Source: Rhodobiaceae bacterium
GTDB lineage: Bacteria > Pseudomonadota > Alphaproteobacteria > MED-G09
NCBI GenBank assembly: GCA_002704345.1
Contig: PAGD01000006.1
Location: forward strand, 31,695-46,250
Length of the DNA stretch: 14,556 nucleotides
Direction: 5' to 3'
A model generated the notes under the pieces. The model ran no database searches and was not told the origin of the DNA. It saw only the letters and a program-made list of their open reading frames with translations. Made by a program: the position numbers and the translations under genes. Below, in pieces: positions 1 to 9,087 of this stretch. The number at the start of each line of letters is the position of its first letter. Position 1 is the first letter of the stretch.

Positions 1-479
1 GCATTTTTTTTGAGTTTTTTTTCTACATCTATAATAGGATTTGTTGCTCTTGGATAAATTGCCATAGGAATTTTTTTAATAAATTCTTTCCAATTTTTCC
101 ACTCTTCAATTTGCGCTGCATTATCAGATCCCATTATCCAAATGAACTTTACAGTTGGATAGGATTCTTGAAAAATAGACACTGTATCAAATGAATATTG
201 CGTGTTTATTGTTTTTTCGATATCAGTCACAATAAAATTTGAAGATAGGGCAGTATTCTTTGCACTTTCCATTCTTTTACTTAGGGGCATAAGTGAATTT
301 CTGTCTTTTAGAGGATTGTGAGGTGATACTAACCAAATAACTAAATCTAATCCTAGTGATTTATAGGCTTCATTAGCAACCTGATAATGCCATTCATGAG
401 CTGGGTTAAAAGCCCCGCCAAAAAGACCAACCTTTGAGTCCTCAGGTAAAATAATCATTTCTGATAATACTTTTGACAT
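1..479 (-). CDS. nadD: Nicotinate-nucleotide adenylyltransferase NadD, N-terminal part (3' end outside window)
   Basis: NadD adenylates nicotinic acid mononucleotide with ATP to give deamido-NAD in the cytoplasmic NAD pathway. The reading frame is open from ATG at 479 to the left edge, giving about 159 of an expected 190-210 residues. Visible family features are the N-terminal nucleotide-binding segment GLFGGAFNPAHEWHY (about residues 18-32), SPHNPLK, and MGSDNAAQ followed by a Trp-rich stretch and AIYPR. Its ATG shares one base with the proA stop (TAATG), and AAGG lies about 8 bases upstream, so it is probably translationally coupled to proA. The position after obgE-proB-proA is the usual alphaproteobacterial order. 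One oddity: the (H/T)xGH nucleotidyltransferase signature reads HEWH here, with Trp in place of Gly. Identification is firm; the effect of that change is unknown. Confidence 0.9.
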   Translation of the reverse strand, partial: MSKVLSEMIILPEDSKVGLFGGAFNPAHEWHYQVANEAYKSLGLDLVIWLVSPHNPLKDRNSLMPLSKRMESAKNTALSSNFIVTDIEKTINTQYSFDTVSIFQESYPTVKFIWIMGSDNAAQIEEWKNWKEFIKKIPMAIYPRATNPIIDVEKKLKKN

Positions 480-1744
480 TAAGACCTTATTTGCCCTGAT
501 CCACGAACGATATATTTAAAAGTGGTTAGTTGTTCAACACCGACTGGTCCCCTAGCATGAAACCTACCTGTTGCTATACCAATCTCGGCGCCCATACCAA
601 ATTCTCCACCATCAGCAAATTGTGTGGATGTATTATGCATGACTATCGCACTATCAATTTCATTCAAGAAGATTTCGGCTGTTTCAGTATTCTCAGTTAT
701 TATTGAATCTGTATGGTTTGTTGAATGCTTATTAATATGACTAATAGCTCCATTAATTCCTTCAACTATTTTGATGCTGATAATTGCATCTAGGTATTCG
801 GTATCCCAATCAGATTGATTGGCAGGAATTATATCTTCGACAATATTTATACTCTTTTCACAACCCCTTACTTCACAACCAGAACTTTTTAGAGCTTTGT
901 TAAGTTTAGGAAGAAGATATGCTGCCTTTTCTGCATCCACTAGAAGTGTTTCAGCTGCACCACATATACCGGTTCTTCTCATTTTAGCATTTATGGTTAT
1001 ATCTATAGCTTTTTCAATATCTGCATCTTTATCAATATATAAATGACAGATTCCTTCTAAATGTCCAAAAACAGGGACTTTAGCTTCATTTTGAACTCGT
1101 TCTACTAAACTTTTTCCACCCCGTGGAACCACAACATCTATTGTGCTTTCTAATCCAGACAGAAGATAGCCTACTGCGCTTCTATCAATAGTAGGAATAA
1201 TCTGAATTGAAAATTCTGGAAGACCAGCTTTAATTAAACCTTCTTTTAAAAAATTATAAATTGAATTAGAAGAGTGATGACTTTCAGATCCACCTCTTAA
1301 GATAACTGCATTACCGGCTTTAATACATAATGCACCTGCATCAGCAGTTACATTTGGTCTACTTTCATAAATTACTCCAATAACACCAAGGGGTGTCCTT
1401 ACTCTTTCAATATCTAAGCCATTCGGTCTTTGCCATTTAGCCATTTTTTGACCAACAGGATCTTCGAGGTCTGCTATTGACCTTAATCCATCCGACATTG
1501 ATTTTATTCTATCGTCATTTAATATCAGCCTATCTAAAAATGATTGGGAGATATTATTTTCTTTAGCTTTCTCGATATCTTTGATATTAGCATCTAAAAT
1601 AGCGCTTACATTCTGGTCAATATTATCAGCCATATGATGCAATGATTGATTTTTTTGCTCTGCTGAGGCCAAGGCTAATTTTTGAGATGATTTCCTAGCC
1701 TCTTTCCCCATTTCTAATAATATTTTTTTTATTTCTTCAGACAT
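479..1744 (-). CDS. proA: Gamma-glutamyl phosphate reductase (glutamate-5-semialdehyde dehydrogenase)
   Basis: ProA is the second enzyme of proline synthesis: it reduces gamma-glutamyl phosphate to glutamate-5-semialdehyde with NADPH. The 421 residues match the normal family length. Recognisable signatures are [11 protein letters not shown] (about 126-136), [14 protein letters not shown] (142-155), VPRGGKSLV (207-215), and [14 protein letters not shown] (256-269) containing the probable catalytic Cys261. A C-terminal block reads [20 protein letters not shown] (381-400). The ATG directly abuts the proB stop with no intervening base, and the proA stop overlaps the nadD start, so proB-proA-nadD are very likely co-transcribed and coupled. 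All expected motifs are intact. The call is secure. Confidence 0.97.
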   Translation of the reverse strand: MSEEIKKILLEMGKEARKSSQKLALASAEQKNQSLHHMADNIDQNVSAILDANIKDIEKAKENNISQSFLDRLILNDDRIKSMSDGLRSIADLEDPVGQKMAKWQRPNGLDIERVRTPLGVIGVIYESRPNVTADAGALCIKAGNAVILRGGSESHHSSNSIYNFLKEGLIKAGLPEFSIQIIPTIDRSAVGYLLSGLESTIDVVVPRGGKSLVERVQNEAKVPVFGHLEGICHLYIDKDADIEKAIDITINAKMRRTGICGAAETLLVDAEKAAYLLPKLNKALKSSGCEVRGCEKSINIVEDIIPANQSDWDTEYLDAIISIKIVEGINGAISHINKHSTNHTDSIITENTETAEIFLNEIDSAIVMHNTSTQFADGGEFGMGAEIGIATGRFHARGPVGVEQLTTFKYIVRGSGQIRS

Positions 1745-3882
<2,138 letters not shown>

Positions 3883-3942
3883 CTATCTCATAATTATTAA
3901 ATCTATAAAATAAATAGAACTATGAACCGGTTAAATTAAATT

Positions 3943-4212
3943 TTAATTAGTTTTTTCAGTAATAGGGTCAACAGAAATAACTGGACCACCTGTTCTTAGT
4001 TTTTTAAAACTAACTGTACCCTCGATTAAAGAAAAAATTGTATGATCTTTTCCGAGACCAACATTTTTACCGGGTTGCCACTTAGTTCCTCGTTGACGAA
4101 CAATTATATTTCCAGGAATAACACTTTCACCACCAAATTTTTTTACACCCAGCCTTCTTCCTGCTGAATCTCTTCCATTTCTTGATGAACCACCTGCTTT
4201 TTTATGCGCCAT
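3943..4212 (-). CDS. rpmA: 50S ribosomal protein L27
   Basis: L27 is a small basic protein of the large ribosomal subunit whose N-terminus reaches toward the peptidyl-transferase centre. The 89 residues match the usual length. The diagnostic N-terminus [16 protein letters not shown] is present, followed by [11 protein letters not shown] and [15 protein letters not shown]. There is no Firmicutes-style N-terminal prepeptide. The start is fixed by a GAGGAG Shine-Dalgarno formed by the last two sense codons of rplU; only three bases separate the rplU stop from this ATG. The gene is co-transcribed and probably translationally coupled with rplU. Confidence 0.98.
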   Translation of the reverse strand: MAHKKAGGSSRNGRDSAGRRLGVKKFGGESVIPGNIIVRQRGTKWQPGKNVGLGKDHTIFSLIEGTVSFKKLRTGGPVISVDPITEKTN

Positions 4213-4215
4213 ATC

Positions 4216-4689
4216 TTACTCCTCAGTCTTTTTTTTCTTAACAGACCTAGTTTTTGTATCAGTTTTTACTGTTTTCTTCGCTGCAGTAGTTTTCTTCGCT
4301 GCAGTTTTTTTCTTCGCAGGAGCCTTTTCCTTTTCAGGAGCTGTATCAGCTTTTGCTGCTGCTACTTTTTTGGTTTCTTTTTCTTTAATATCAACAATTT
4401 TTAGCGTTGTTAAGTGTTGCTGATGACCATTTTTTCTTCTGTAGTTATGTCTTCTTTTTTTCTTAAAGACGATAATTTTTTTGGCCCTAGTTTGTTCAAT
4501 TACTTCAGCATTAACAACAGCACCTTGGATGATTGGATCACCAACAATTGGATCGCCCTCACCACCAATCATAAGTACTTCATTTAAATTAATTTTATCA
4601 CCTGTTTCACCGATTAGTTTTTCAACTGAAATAACGTCATCTTTTGAAACTTTATATTGTTTTCCGCCACTGCGAATTACTGCGTACAT
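4216..4689 (-). CDS. rplU: 50S ribosomal protein L21 with a Lys/Ala/Thr-rich C-terminal tail
   Basis: L21 is a 23S rRNA-binding protein of the large subunit. Residues 1-101 are a complete L21 core: [14 protein letters not shown] at the N-terminus, then [20 protein letters not shown] (75-94) and the terminal KIVDI. Residues 102-157 form an added low-complexity tail of Lys, Ala, Thr and Glu, including repeated [11 protein letters not shown] units, which should be disordered and very basic. Many bacterial L21 proteins stop near 103 residues; basic extensions do occur in Alphaproteobacteria. The ATG is preceded by GGA 8 bases upstream. It is the first gene of the rplU-rpmA-obgE-proBA-nadD run, directly downstream of a strong promoter. 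Identification of the core is secure; the role of the tail is unknown. Confidence 0.97.
   Translation of the reverse strand: MYAVIRSGGKQYKVSKDDVISVEKLIGETGDKINLNEVLMIGGEGDPIVGDPIIQGAVVNAEVIEQTRAKKIIVFKKKRRHNYRRKNGHQQHLTTLKIVDIKEKETKKVAAAKADTAPEKEKAPAKKKTAAKKTTAAKKTVKTDTKTRSVKKKKTEE
4271..4306. repeat. Two 18-bp tandem repeat units inside the rplU tail
   Basis: The plus strand carries GTTTTCTTCGCTGCAGTA followed at once by a copy that differs only in its last base. A third, degenerate and shortened copy (TTTTTCTTCGC) follows. The 18-bp period equals six codons, so the reading frame is kept and each unit adds a Lys-Lys-Thr-Ala-Ala type hexapeptide to the L21 tail. This looks like in-frame slippage or duplication that lengthens a tolerant tail. 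Confidence 0.85.
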
Positions 4690-4726
4690 TTTAAATATCC
4701 ATTAATATACTGGAGAAGTAAAATTT

Positions 4727-4736
4727 CCCCTAGGGG
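4727..4736. promoter_or_regulatory. CCCCTAGGGG palindrome at the expected rplU transcription start
   Basis: A perfect 10-bp palindrome, unusually GC-rich for this AT-rich stretch, begins 4 bases past the -10 box of the rplU promoter on the minus strand. It therefore covers the likely start site and the first bases of the leader. It could be an operator, an initial-transcribed-sequence element that affects start-site choice, or chance. No longer symmetric arms extend from it, and a hairpin would have only a 3-bp stem. Confidence 0.35.
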
Positions 4737-4740
4737 CGCA

Positions 4741-4768
4741 AATATAACGTTGAGTGAGTAGGTGTCAA
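4741..4768 (-). promoter_or_regulatory. Sigma70-type promoter of the rplU-rpmA-obgE-proBA-nadD operon
   Basis: On the minus strand TTGACA (4768-4763) is followed after 16 bases by TATATT (4746-4741). The -35 is a perfect consensus match and the -10 matches 5 of 6. Transcription should begin near 4735, leaving a leader of about 45 bases before the rplU ATG at 4689. It sits between the stop codon of the upstream transporter gene and rplU, exactly where a ribosomal-protein operon promoter is expected. A further TATAAT lies at 4778-4773 without a good -35 and may be a secondary element. Confidence 0.8.
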
Positions 4769-4791
4769 GCATATTATAGGTAAATTGTGGT

Positions 4792-6042
4792 TTATCTTAT
4801 TTTATTTAAAACCATCATTCTTTGTATTGTTAATATGGGTAAAAATGATAGTAAAAACATTATTAAGTATATTTCATTAATTGATATACTTAGATAGTCT
4901 AAAAGACCTGCTAGCCACTCACCGATTATTCGAGAAAAGTGCCTAATGCTCATTAAAAATGCAAATTGTGTAGCTGCTATTGCCTTAATTGAAAGACCCA
5001 TACACAGTGAAAGGCTTGCAGACATCACAAATGAACCCATTACGGATAATAATATCAATATTAAGGAGCCTATATATAAATTAGAAATTTGGCCGCTTAA
5101 AATAAATACTGAGATCATTGTCAGGGCAATTATAAGCTGGGATATTATGATAATTTTGTAGGGACTGTATTTATCCGATAAATAACCTCCGCCTATAGCT
5201 GAGAAAATTCCAATATATAGTCCAAGAGAACGTATTTTTGTTAAAATTTCATGATCCCAACCAGCAATATTTGTATATAGATTAGATATGCTAACATAAT
5301 GCATTCCAAAAGAAATATTAGATACTAAGCAAAATAATATTAACATAAAAATTAGAGGAGTAACTGAGGTCTGATATAAGCCATATAATGCTTTTTTTAA
5401 ATCTATGGCTTGTTCTTTTTTTGATAGCTTTGAAAAAGAAATCATTTTATCTGTAATATTTTCTTTCTGGAAGATTATAAAAAGAGAGCTTGCCAATAAT
5501 GTAATTCCGAACAATTCAAAAGTTTGATTTAATCCATAATTTCTAATTAAGATTGAGCTTATAAGAGCAGAAATACTAACACCAAGGGTTCTTGCGCCCC
5601 ACATAAAACCATTGCTTATACCCCTTTCATCTTTATCAAGTATGTCTATTGCGAGACCATCTGTTGCTACATCAAGAATTGATGTGCTGAGTATTATTAG
5701 AGATAATGATAATCCTATTAGTACTGGGGATAAATGTATTGAAATAAATTGAGATAAAAATAAAAAAATAAGACTCAATAGTATTAATGAACTCAATATC
5801 CAGGGTTTTCTTTTACCCATTTTTGATAATTGATATGAGTCGACAAATGGCCCAATGATAAATTTAAGTGTCCATGGTAAGGAGGCTATTGAGGTTATTA
5901 TAGCAATATCACCTATAGAAAAGTCTTTAGATGCCAACCAATCTATTAAAGAAAAATAAATCAGGCCCTGGGGTACACCCTGAATAAAGTATAAAAAAGA
6001 AAGTCCAACACGTCTATTTAGACGGCTGTTAGAAAGAACCAA
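4792..6042 (-). CDS. MFS transporter, AmpG/PAT-like permease
   Basis: This is an inner-membrane major-facilitator protein of 416 residues with about 12 hydrophobic segments. The N-terminal block (GVPQGLIYFSLIDWLASKDF, then SLPWTLKFIIGPFVDSY) and the loop KMGKRKPWI after helix 2 resemble the AmpG/acetyl-CoA-transporter (PAT) branch, which includes the muropeptide importer AmpG. The start codon is TTG: GGAG, made from the last codons of the upstream MBL gene, lies 7 bases before it, and no other in-frame ATG occurs before helix 2. The gene lies 4 bases after that MBL hydrolase and is the last gene of the accessory run. It may export or import a pathway compound, or may be a muropeptide or unrelated permease that merely shares the operon. 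Substrate cannot be read from sequence. Confidence 0.8.
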   Translation of the reverse strand: MVLSNSRLNRRVGLSFLYFIQGVPQGLIYFSLIDWLASKDFSIGDIAIITSIASLPWTLKFIIGPFVDSYQLSKMGKRKPWILSSLILLSLIFLFLSQFISIHLSPVLIGLSLSLIILSTSILDVATDGLAIDILDKDERGISNGFMWGARTLGVSISALISSILIRNYGLNQTFELFGITLLASSLFIIFQKENITDKMISFSKLSKKEQAIDLKKALYGLYQTSVTPLIFMLILFCLVSNISFGMHYVSISNLYTNIAGWDHEILTKIRSLGLYIGIFSAIGGGYLSDKYSPYKIIIISQLIIALTMISVFILSGQISNLYIGSLILILLSVMGSFVMSASLSLCMGLSIKAIAATQFAFLMSIRHFSRIIGEWLAGLLDYLSISINEIYLIMFLLSFLPILTIQRMMVLNKIR

Positions 6043-6046
6043 AGAT

Positions 6047-6766
6047 CTACTCCATTGATGTTTCTTGTTTTTTTACTGCATCAGAAACTTCTCTATCAAT
6101 TCCTAATGCAAAATCTGAGACATACGGGTTTGTTAGTCTTTCGTTTCCAAAAGTAGACATTGGACCATGGCCAGGTATAAATCTTATCTCATCACCTAGG
6201 GGCCATAATTCATTAACTATGGAATTAACCAATTGCTGATGATTTCCTCTCGGTAGGTCAGATCTCCCTATCGATCCTTGGAATAAGACATCACCAACAG
6301 CAGCTATCTTTGCTTCTTTATGAAAAAATATTACATGCCCAGGAGTATGACCAGGACAGTGACGAACACCAAATATTTGATTTCCTATTGTTACTTCATC
6401 ACCACCCTCTAGGAATCTTGATGTCTCAAAAGACTCTGCAGGGGAAAAATTATATTTCTTTCCCTGTTCCTCAAGACTTTCAATTAAAAACATATCATCT
6501 TTATGAGGACCCTCTATTGGAACATTAAGTTTACGGGAAAGTTCAGCAGTTGCACCTGCATGATCTAAGTGCGCATGTGTAATAAGTATTTTTTCAATTT
6601 TTACATCATACTTATTTATTGCGGTAATTATTTGATCGATATCTCCGCCCGGATCAATTACAGCGCCTTTTTTAGTTTCTGTGCACCATAAGATAGAACA
6701 GTTCTGTTGGAACGGAGTAACCGGTATAACAAAGGCGTGTACAGCAAGTTCTTTTTCTTCAGTCAT
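6047..6766 (-). CDS. Glyoxalase-II-like metallo-beta-lactamase-fold hydrolase (YcbL type)
   Basis: A cytoplasmic metal-dependent hydrolase of 239 residues, in the small GloB/YcbL branch that typically hydrolyses S-acylglutathione or related thioesters. Metal ligands are visible: THAHLDH (His64, His66, Asp68, His69), CPGHTPGH (His140), GDVLFQGSIGRSD (Asp159) and PGHGPMST (His200). The N-terminus IPVTPFQQNCSILWC is typical of this branch. The start at 6766 (MTEEKEL) is preferred over ATG at 6838, because the longer form would run 43 bases into the upstream hydrolase gene and has no ribosome-binding site; AAGGA precedes 6766 at a rather long spacing. The gene sits 29 bases after the dienelactone-hydrolase-like gene and 4 bases before the transporter gene. 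A role in thioester or lactone hydrolysis within the catabolic run is inferred. Confidence 0.85.
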   Translation of the reverse strand: MTEEKELAVHAFVIPVTPFQQNCSILWCTETKKGAVIDPGGDIDQIITAINKYDVKIEKILITHAHLDHAGATAELSRKLNVPIEGPHKDDMFLIESLEEQGKKYNFSPAESFETSRFLEGGDEVTIGNQIFGVRHCPGHTPGHVIFFHKEAKIAAVGDVLFQGSIGRSDLPRGNHQQLVNSIVNELWPLGDEIRFIPGHGPMSTFGNERLTNPYVSDFALGIDREVSDAVKKQETSME

Positions 6767-6795
6767 GATTCTATTGTATATCCTTAGAGACTTAT

Positions 6796-7503
6796 TTAGC
6801 CAATCACTTCTTTTAAAAAGTCTTGCATTGCTTTCCATGAACGTCTATCTGCATCTGGATTATATGCCATTCCCATTTCTGGCGAATTTGCCTCTTTATT
6901 TGTAAATGCATGAGAAGTTGATCCATAAGCATGAATTTGCCAATCAGCCTTAGACTCTGTGAGTTCATTTGCAAGCCCATTAACATCTTCGTGTGGAACC
7001 ATAGGATCATCATTGCCATGTAAAACAAGAACTTTTGTATTTATGATGTTCCCGTCAGTATTTCCAGGCTTATTAAAAATACCATGGAAAGAAACTACAC
7101 CAGCTATATCAGAGCCTATTCTTGCAACATCCAGAACGCAAAGGCCTCCAAAACAGAAACCAATACTTGCAATTTTAGAATTATCTACTCCAGCTTCTGA
7201 TTTTACTGCATCGATTGCTGATAGCATTCTTTTTTGAAGTTTTGATCTATCAGAAAGAACACTATTCATTAATTCTATATTTTCTTCTGGTGAGCTTCCA
7301 GTTTTCCCTTCTCCATACATATCTACAGCAAATCCAGAATAGCCCAAGTTATTCATCGACTTTGCTTTGTCGAGTGTAAACTGATCTCTACCTGCATAAG
7401 TTGGTACAACTAAAACAACGGGAGCATTCGCATTGCTCTCATGAGGAAAGAAAATACCTTCTAGGCGAGTATCATCATCAAAATAATCAATAACTTTTCC
7501 CAT
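6796..7503 (-). CDS. Dienelactone hydrolase family protein (alpha/beta hydrolase)
   Basis: A cytoplasmic alpha/beta hydrolase of 235 residues. Family members such as carboxymethylenebutenolidase open dienelactones formed after aromatic ring cleavage, although many paralogues act on other esters. The Cys-Asp-His triad is present: nucleophile elbow GFCFGG with Cys117, HGNDDPMVP with Asp165/166, and STSHAFTN with His198. YNPDADRRSW near the C-terminus is also typical. A clear AGGAG lies 7 bases before the ATG. The gene follows the first SDR by 12 bases, so it belongs to the accessory operon. No intradiol or extradiol dioxygenase is present to make a dienelactone, so assignment to chloroaromatic or catechol metabolism is not justified; an ester or lactone substrate is inferred. 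Confidence 0.88.
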   Translation of the reverse strand: MGKVIDYFDDDTRLEGIFFPHESNANAPVVLVVPTYAGRDQFTLDKAKSMNNLGYSGFAVDMYGEGKTGSSPEENIELMNSVLSDRSKLQKRMLSAIDAVKSEAGVDNSKIASIGFCFGGLCVLDVARIGSDIAGVVSFHGIFNKPGNTDGNIINTKVLVLHGNDDPMVPHEDVNGLANELTESKADWQIHAYGSTSHAFTNKEANSPEMGMAYNPDADRRSWKAMQDFLKEVIG

Positions 7504-7515
7504 TCATAACTCCTA

Positions 7516-8295
7516 TTATTCTGGCATATTTCCGGAAACAACTGACATTGCATTATCAACTCTTATTTGAGCTCCATTTACAAATTTAGATTCATCTGAG
7601 GCAAGATATAATGCAGCATTTGCAATATCTAGAGGTTCACCAACCTTATTACTTTCTACTGGAGCCTCTTGGACAACAGGTGAGGCTCCAAATTTTTCTT
7701 CCATAAGTGCAGGAACGCTTGCAACCATTGGAGTTGCTATTCCGGATGGATGAATTGTATTACAACGAACACCATTTTTTGCTAGACCACAGTGCACTGC
7801 GACAGCCCTACTATAGGCTTCAATTGCACCCTTGGCTGCACAATAAGCAGCAACATATGACTCTCCTTGAACTGAAGCGATTGAACACATATTTACTATT
7901 GATCCACCACCTGTTTTAGCCATCACTGGTATAACATATTTACATCCAAAAAAAGTACTATCCATGTGAACTGACATAGTGAATCTGTATTCTTCAGTTG
8001 TTTGATTTTCAGGATTACCAGGTTTAACTATACCAGCATTATTTACAAGTATATCAATACGGCCATATTTTTCTTCTGTTTCATTTATGATTTCTACCCA
8101 TCGATCTTCATCAGTAACATCATGTTTAAAAAAAGTTCCACCTAATTTATCTGCTAAGGCTTGACCCTCTTTTTCTGCGATATCAGTTAAAACTACTTTA
8201 GCTCCTTCTGAGGCAAAAAGTTCAGCATCAGCTGCACCTAAACCCATAGCTGCACCTGTTATAATCGCTACTTTTCCTTCTAGTCTTCCTGTCAT
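7516..8295 (-). CDS. Short-chain dehydrogenase/reductase, classical, probably NAD-dependent
   Basis: A classical SDR oxidoreductase of 259 residues, likely interconverting a secondary alcohol and a ketone. The Rossmann motif TGAAMGLG (13-20) is followed by VVLTDIA, where Asp38 at the end of beta-2 favours NAD over NADP. NNAG (85-88), Ser138, and the YCAAK motif (Tyr151, Lys155) complete the active site. HPSGIATPM (182-190) is the usual segment after beta-6. The general pattern resembles hydroxysteroid and cyclic-alcohol dehydrogenases, but family members are too broad in substrate for a firm call. GGGAG precedes the ATG, and the gene lies between the second SDR (24-base gap) and the dienelactone-hydrolase-like gene (12-base gap). 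Confidence 0.9.
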   Translation of the reverse strand: MTGRLEGKVAIITGAAMGLGAADAELFASEGAKVVLTDIAEKEGQALADKLGGTFFKHDVTDEDRWVEIINETEEKYGRIDILVNNAGIVKPGNPENQTTEEYRFTMSVHMDSTFFGCKYVIPVMAKTGGGSIVNMCSIASVQGESYVAAYCAAKGAIEAYSRAVAVHCGLAKNGVRCNTIHPSGIATPMVASVPALMEEKFGASPVVQEAPVESNKVGEPLDIANAALYLASDESKFVNGAQIRVDNAMSVVSGNMPE

Positions 8296-8319
8296 ATTCT
8301 TTCTCCCTATATATTTTAA

Positions 8320-9087
8320 TTATTGACCATACATTTCTTCTTGTGTCGGCAATCGATTCAGTTGAATACCGCCACTTACTCGAATTAAATCTCCAGTAGT
8401 AAAGCAATCATCTGATGCCATCCATACTGCAGTATTAGCAACATCTTGAACATTCGCAAGTCTTCCAAGTGGAGACTCTTTTGTCATTGCTTTTATTGGC
8501 CCGTCCATATCAAACAAAGCTCCTGTCATAGGAGTATCTACTAGACCTGGAGACAATGAATTAATCTTAAGACCTTTATGTTGGTATTCTTTTGCAGCTA
8601 TCTGAACAATTTTATCAGTTGCTGCTTTAGTTCCGACATAGGCGGAAAGACCAACAGCTGATAATTCAACTGTGACAGATGTTGTTGTTATGATTGAACC
8701 ACCATTTTCCATAATATTGGCAGCTTCTCTGATAAAAATTGTTGGCCCTATAAAGCTTACTTCTGTATATTTTCTTAAATGATCCCTTGTTAGCTCATTA
8801 AGTGGCCCTGGTTCATACATACCTGTCGTATTTATTGCAATATCAACTTTACCATAAGTATCTTTTGCTACTTTAAATAAGTTTTCTATATCTCCATCTA
8901 CAGTAATATCACAAGTTTGAGCCTTTCCATTAAGCTCAGTTTCCAACTCATCCAAGGGTTCTTGGCGGCGTCCACTTATAACTACTTTTGCACCTTCATT
9001 AGCATAGGATTTTGCAATAACACCTCCTAAGCCCTCTATTGATGATGCTCCCAATATTACGGCGACTTTTCCGTCCAGCTTACCCAT
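8320..9087 (-). CDS. Short-chain dehydrogenase/reductase with variant NTTG motif
   Basis: An SDR-family oxidoreductase of 255 residues. The glycine motif is GASSIEGLGG (13-22), and SGRR (38-41) at the end of beta-2 suggests NADP(H) binding, unlike the neighbouring SDR. The usual NNAG is replaced by NTTG (86-89). Ser137 and YVGTK (Tyr150, Lys154) keep the catalytic residues. SPGLVDTPM (179-187) and the C-terminal SGGIQLNRLP are as in other SDRs. The ATG overlaps the end of the upstream Rieske oxygenase gene by 8 bases and has GGAG about 8 bases upstream, so the two are likely translationally coupled and act in sequence, perhaps on a hydroxylated product. Substrate unknown. Confidence 0.88.
   Translation of the reverse strand: MGKLDGKVAVILGASSIEGLGGVIAKSYANEGAKVVISGRRQEPLDELETELNGKAQTCDITVDGDIENLFKVAKDTYGKVDIAINTTGMYEPGPLNELTRDHLRKYTEVSFIGPTIFIREAANIMENGGSIITTTSVTVELSAVGLSAYVGTKAATDKIVQIAAKEYQHKGLKINSLSPGLVDTPMTGALFDMDGPIKAMTKESPLGRLANVQDVANTAVWMASDDCFTTGDLIRVSGGIQLNRLPTQEEMYGQ

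Noticed and set aside
4204..4404. Plus-strand open frame encoding a Phe/Cys/Ser-rich hydrophobic peptide
   Set aside because: It is the antisense of the Lys-rich L21 tail, where lysine codons read as Phe/Leu codons on the other strand; not a membrane protein.
6767..6838. Upstream ATG (6838) extending the YcbL-like MBL protein by 24 residues
   Set aside because: It overlaps the preceding hydrolase gene by 43 bases, has no Shine-Dalgarno and adds residues not typical of the family; the start at 6766 fits better.
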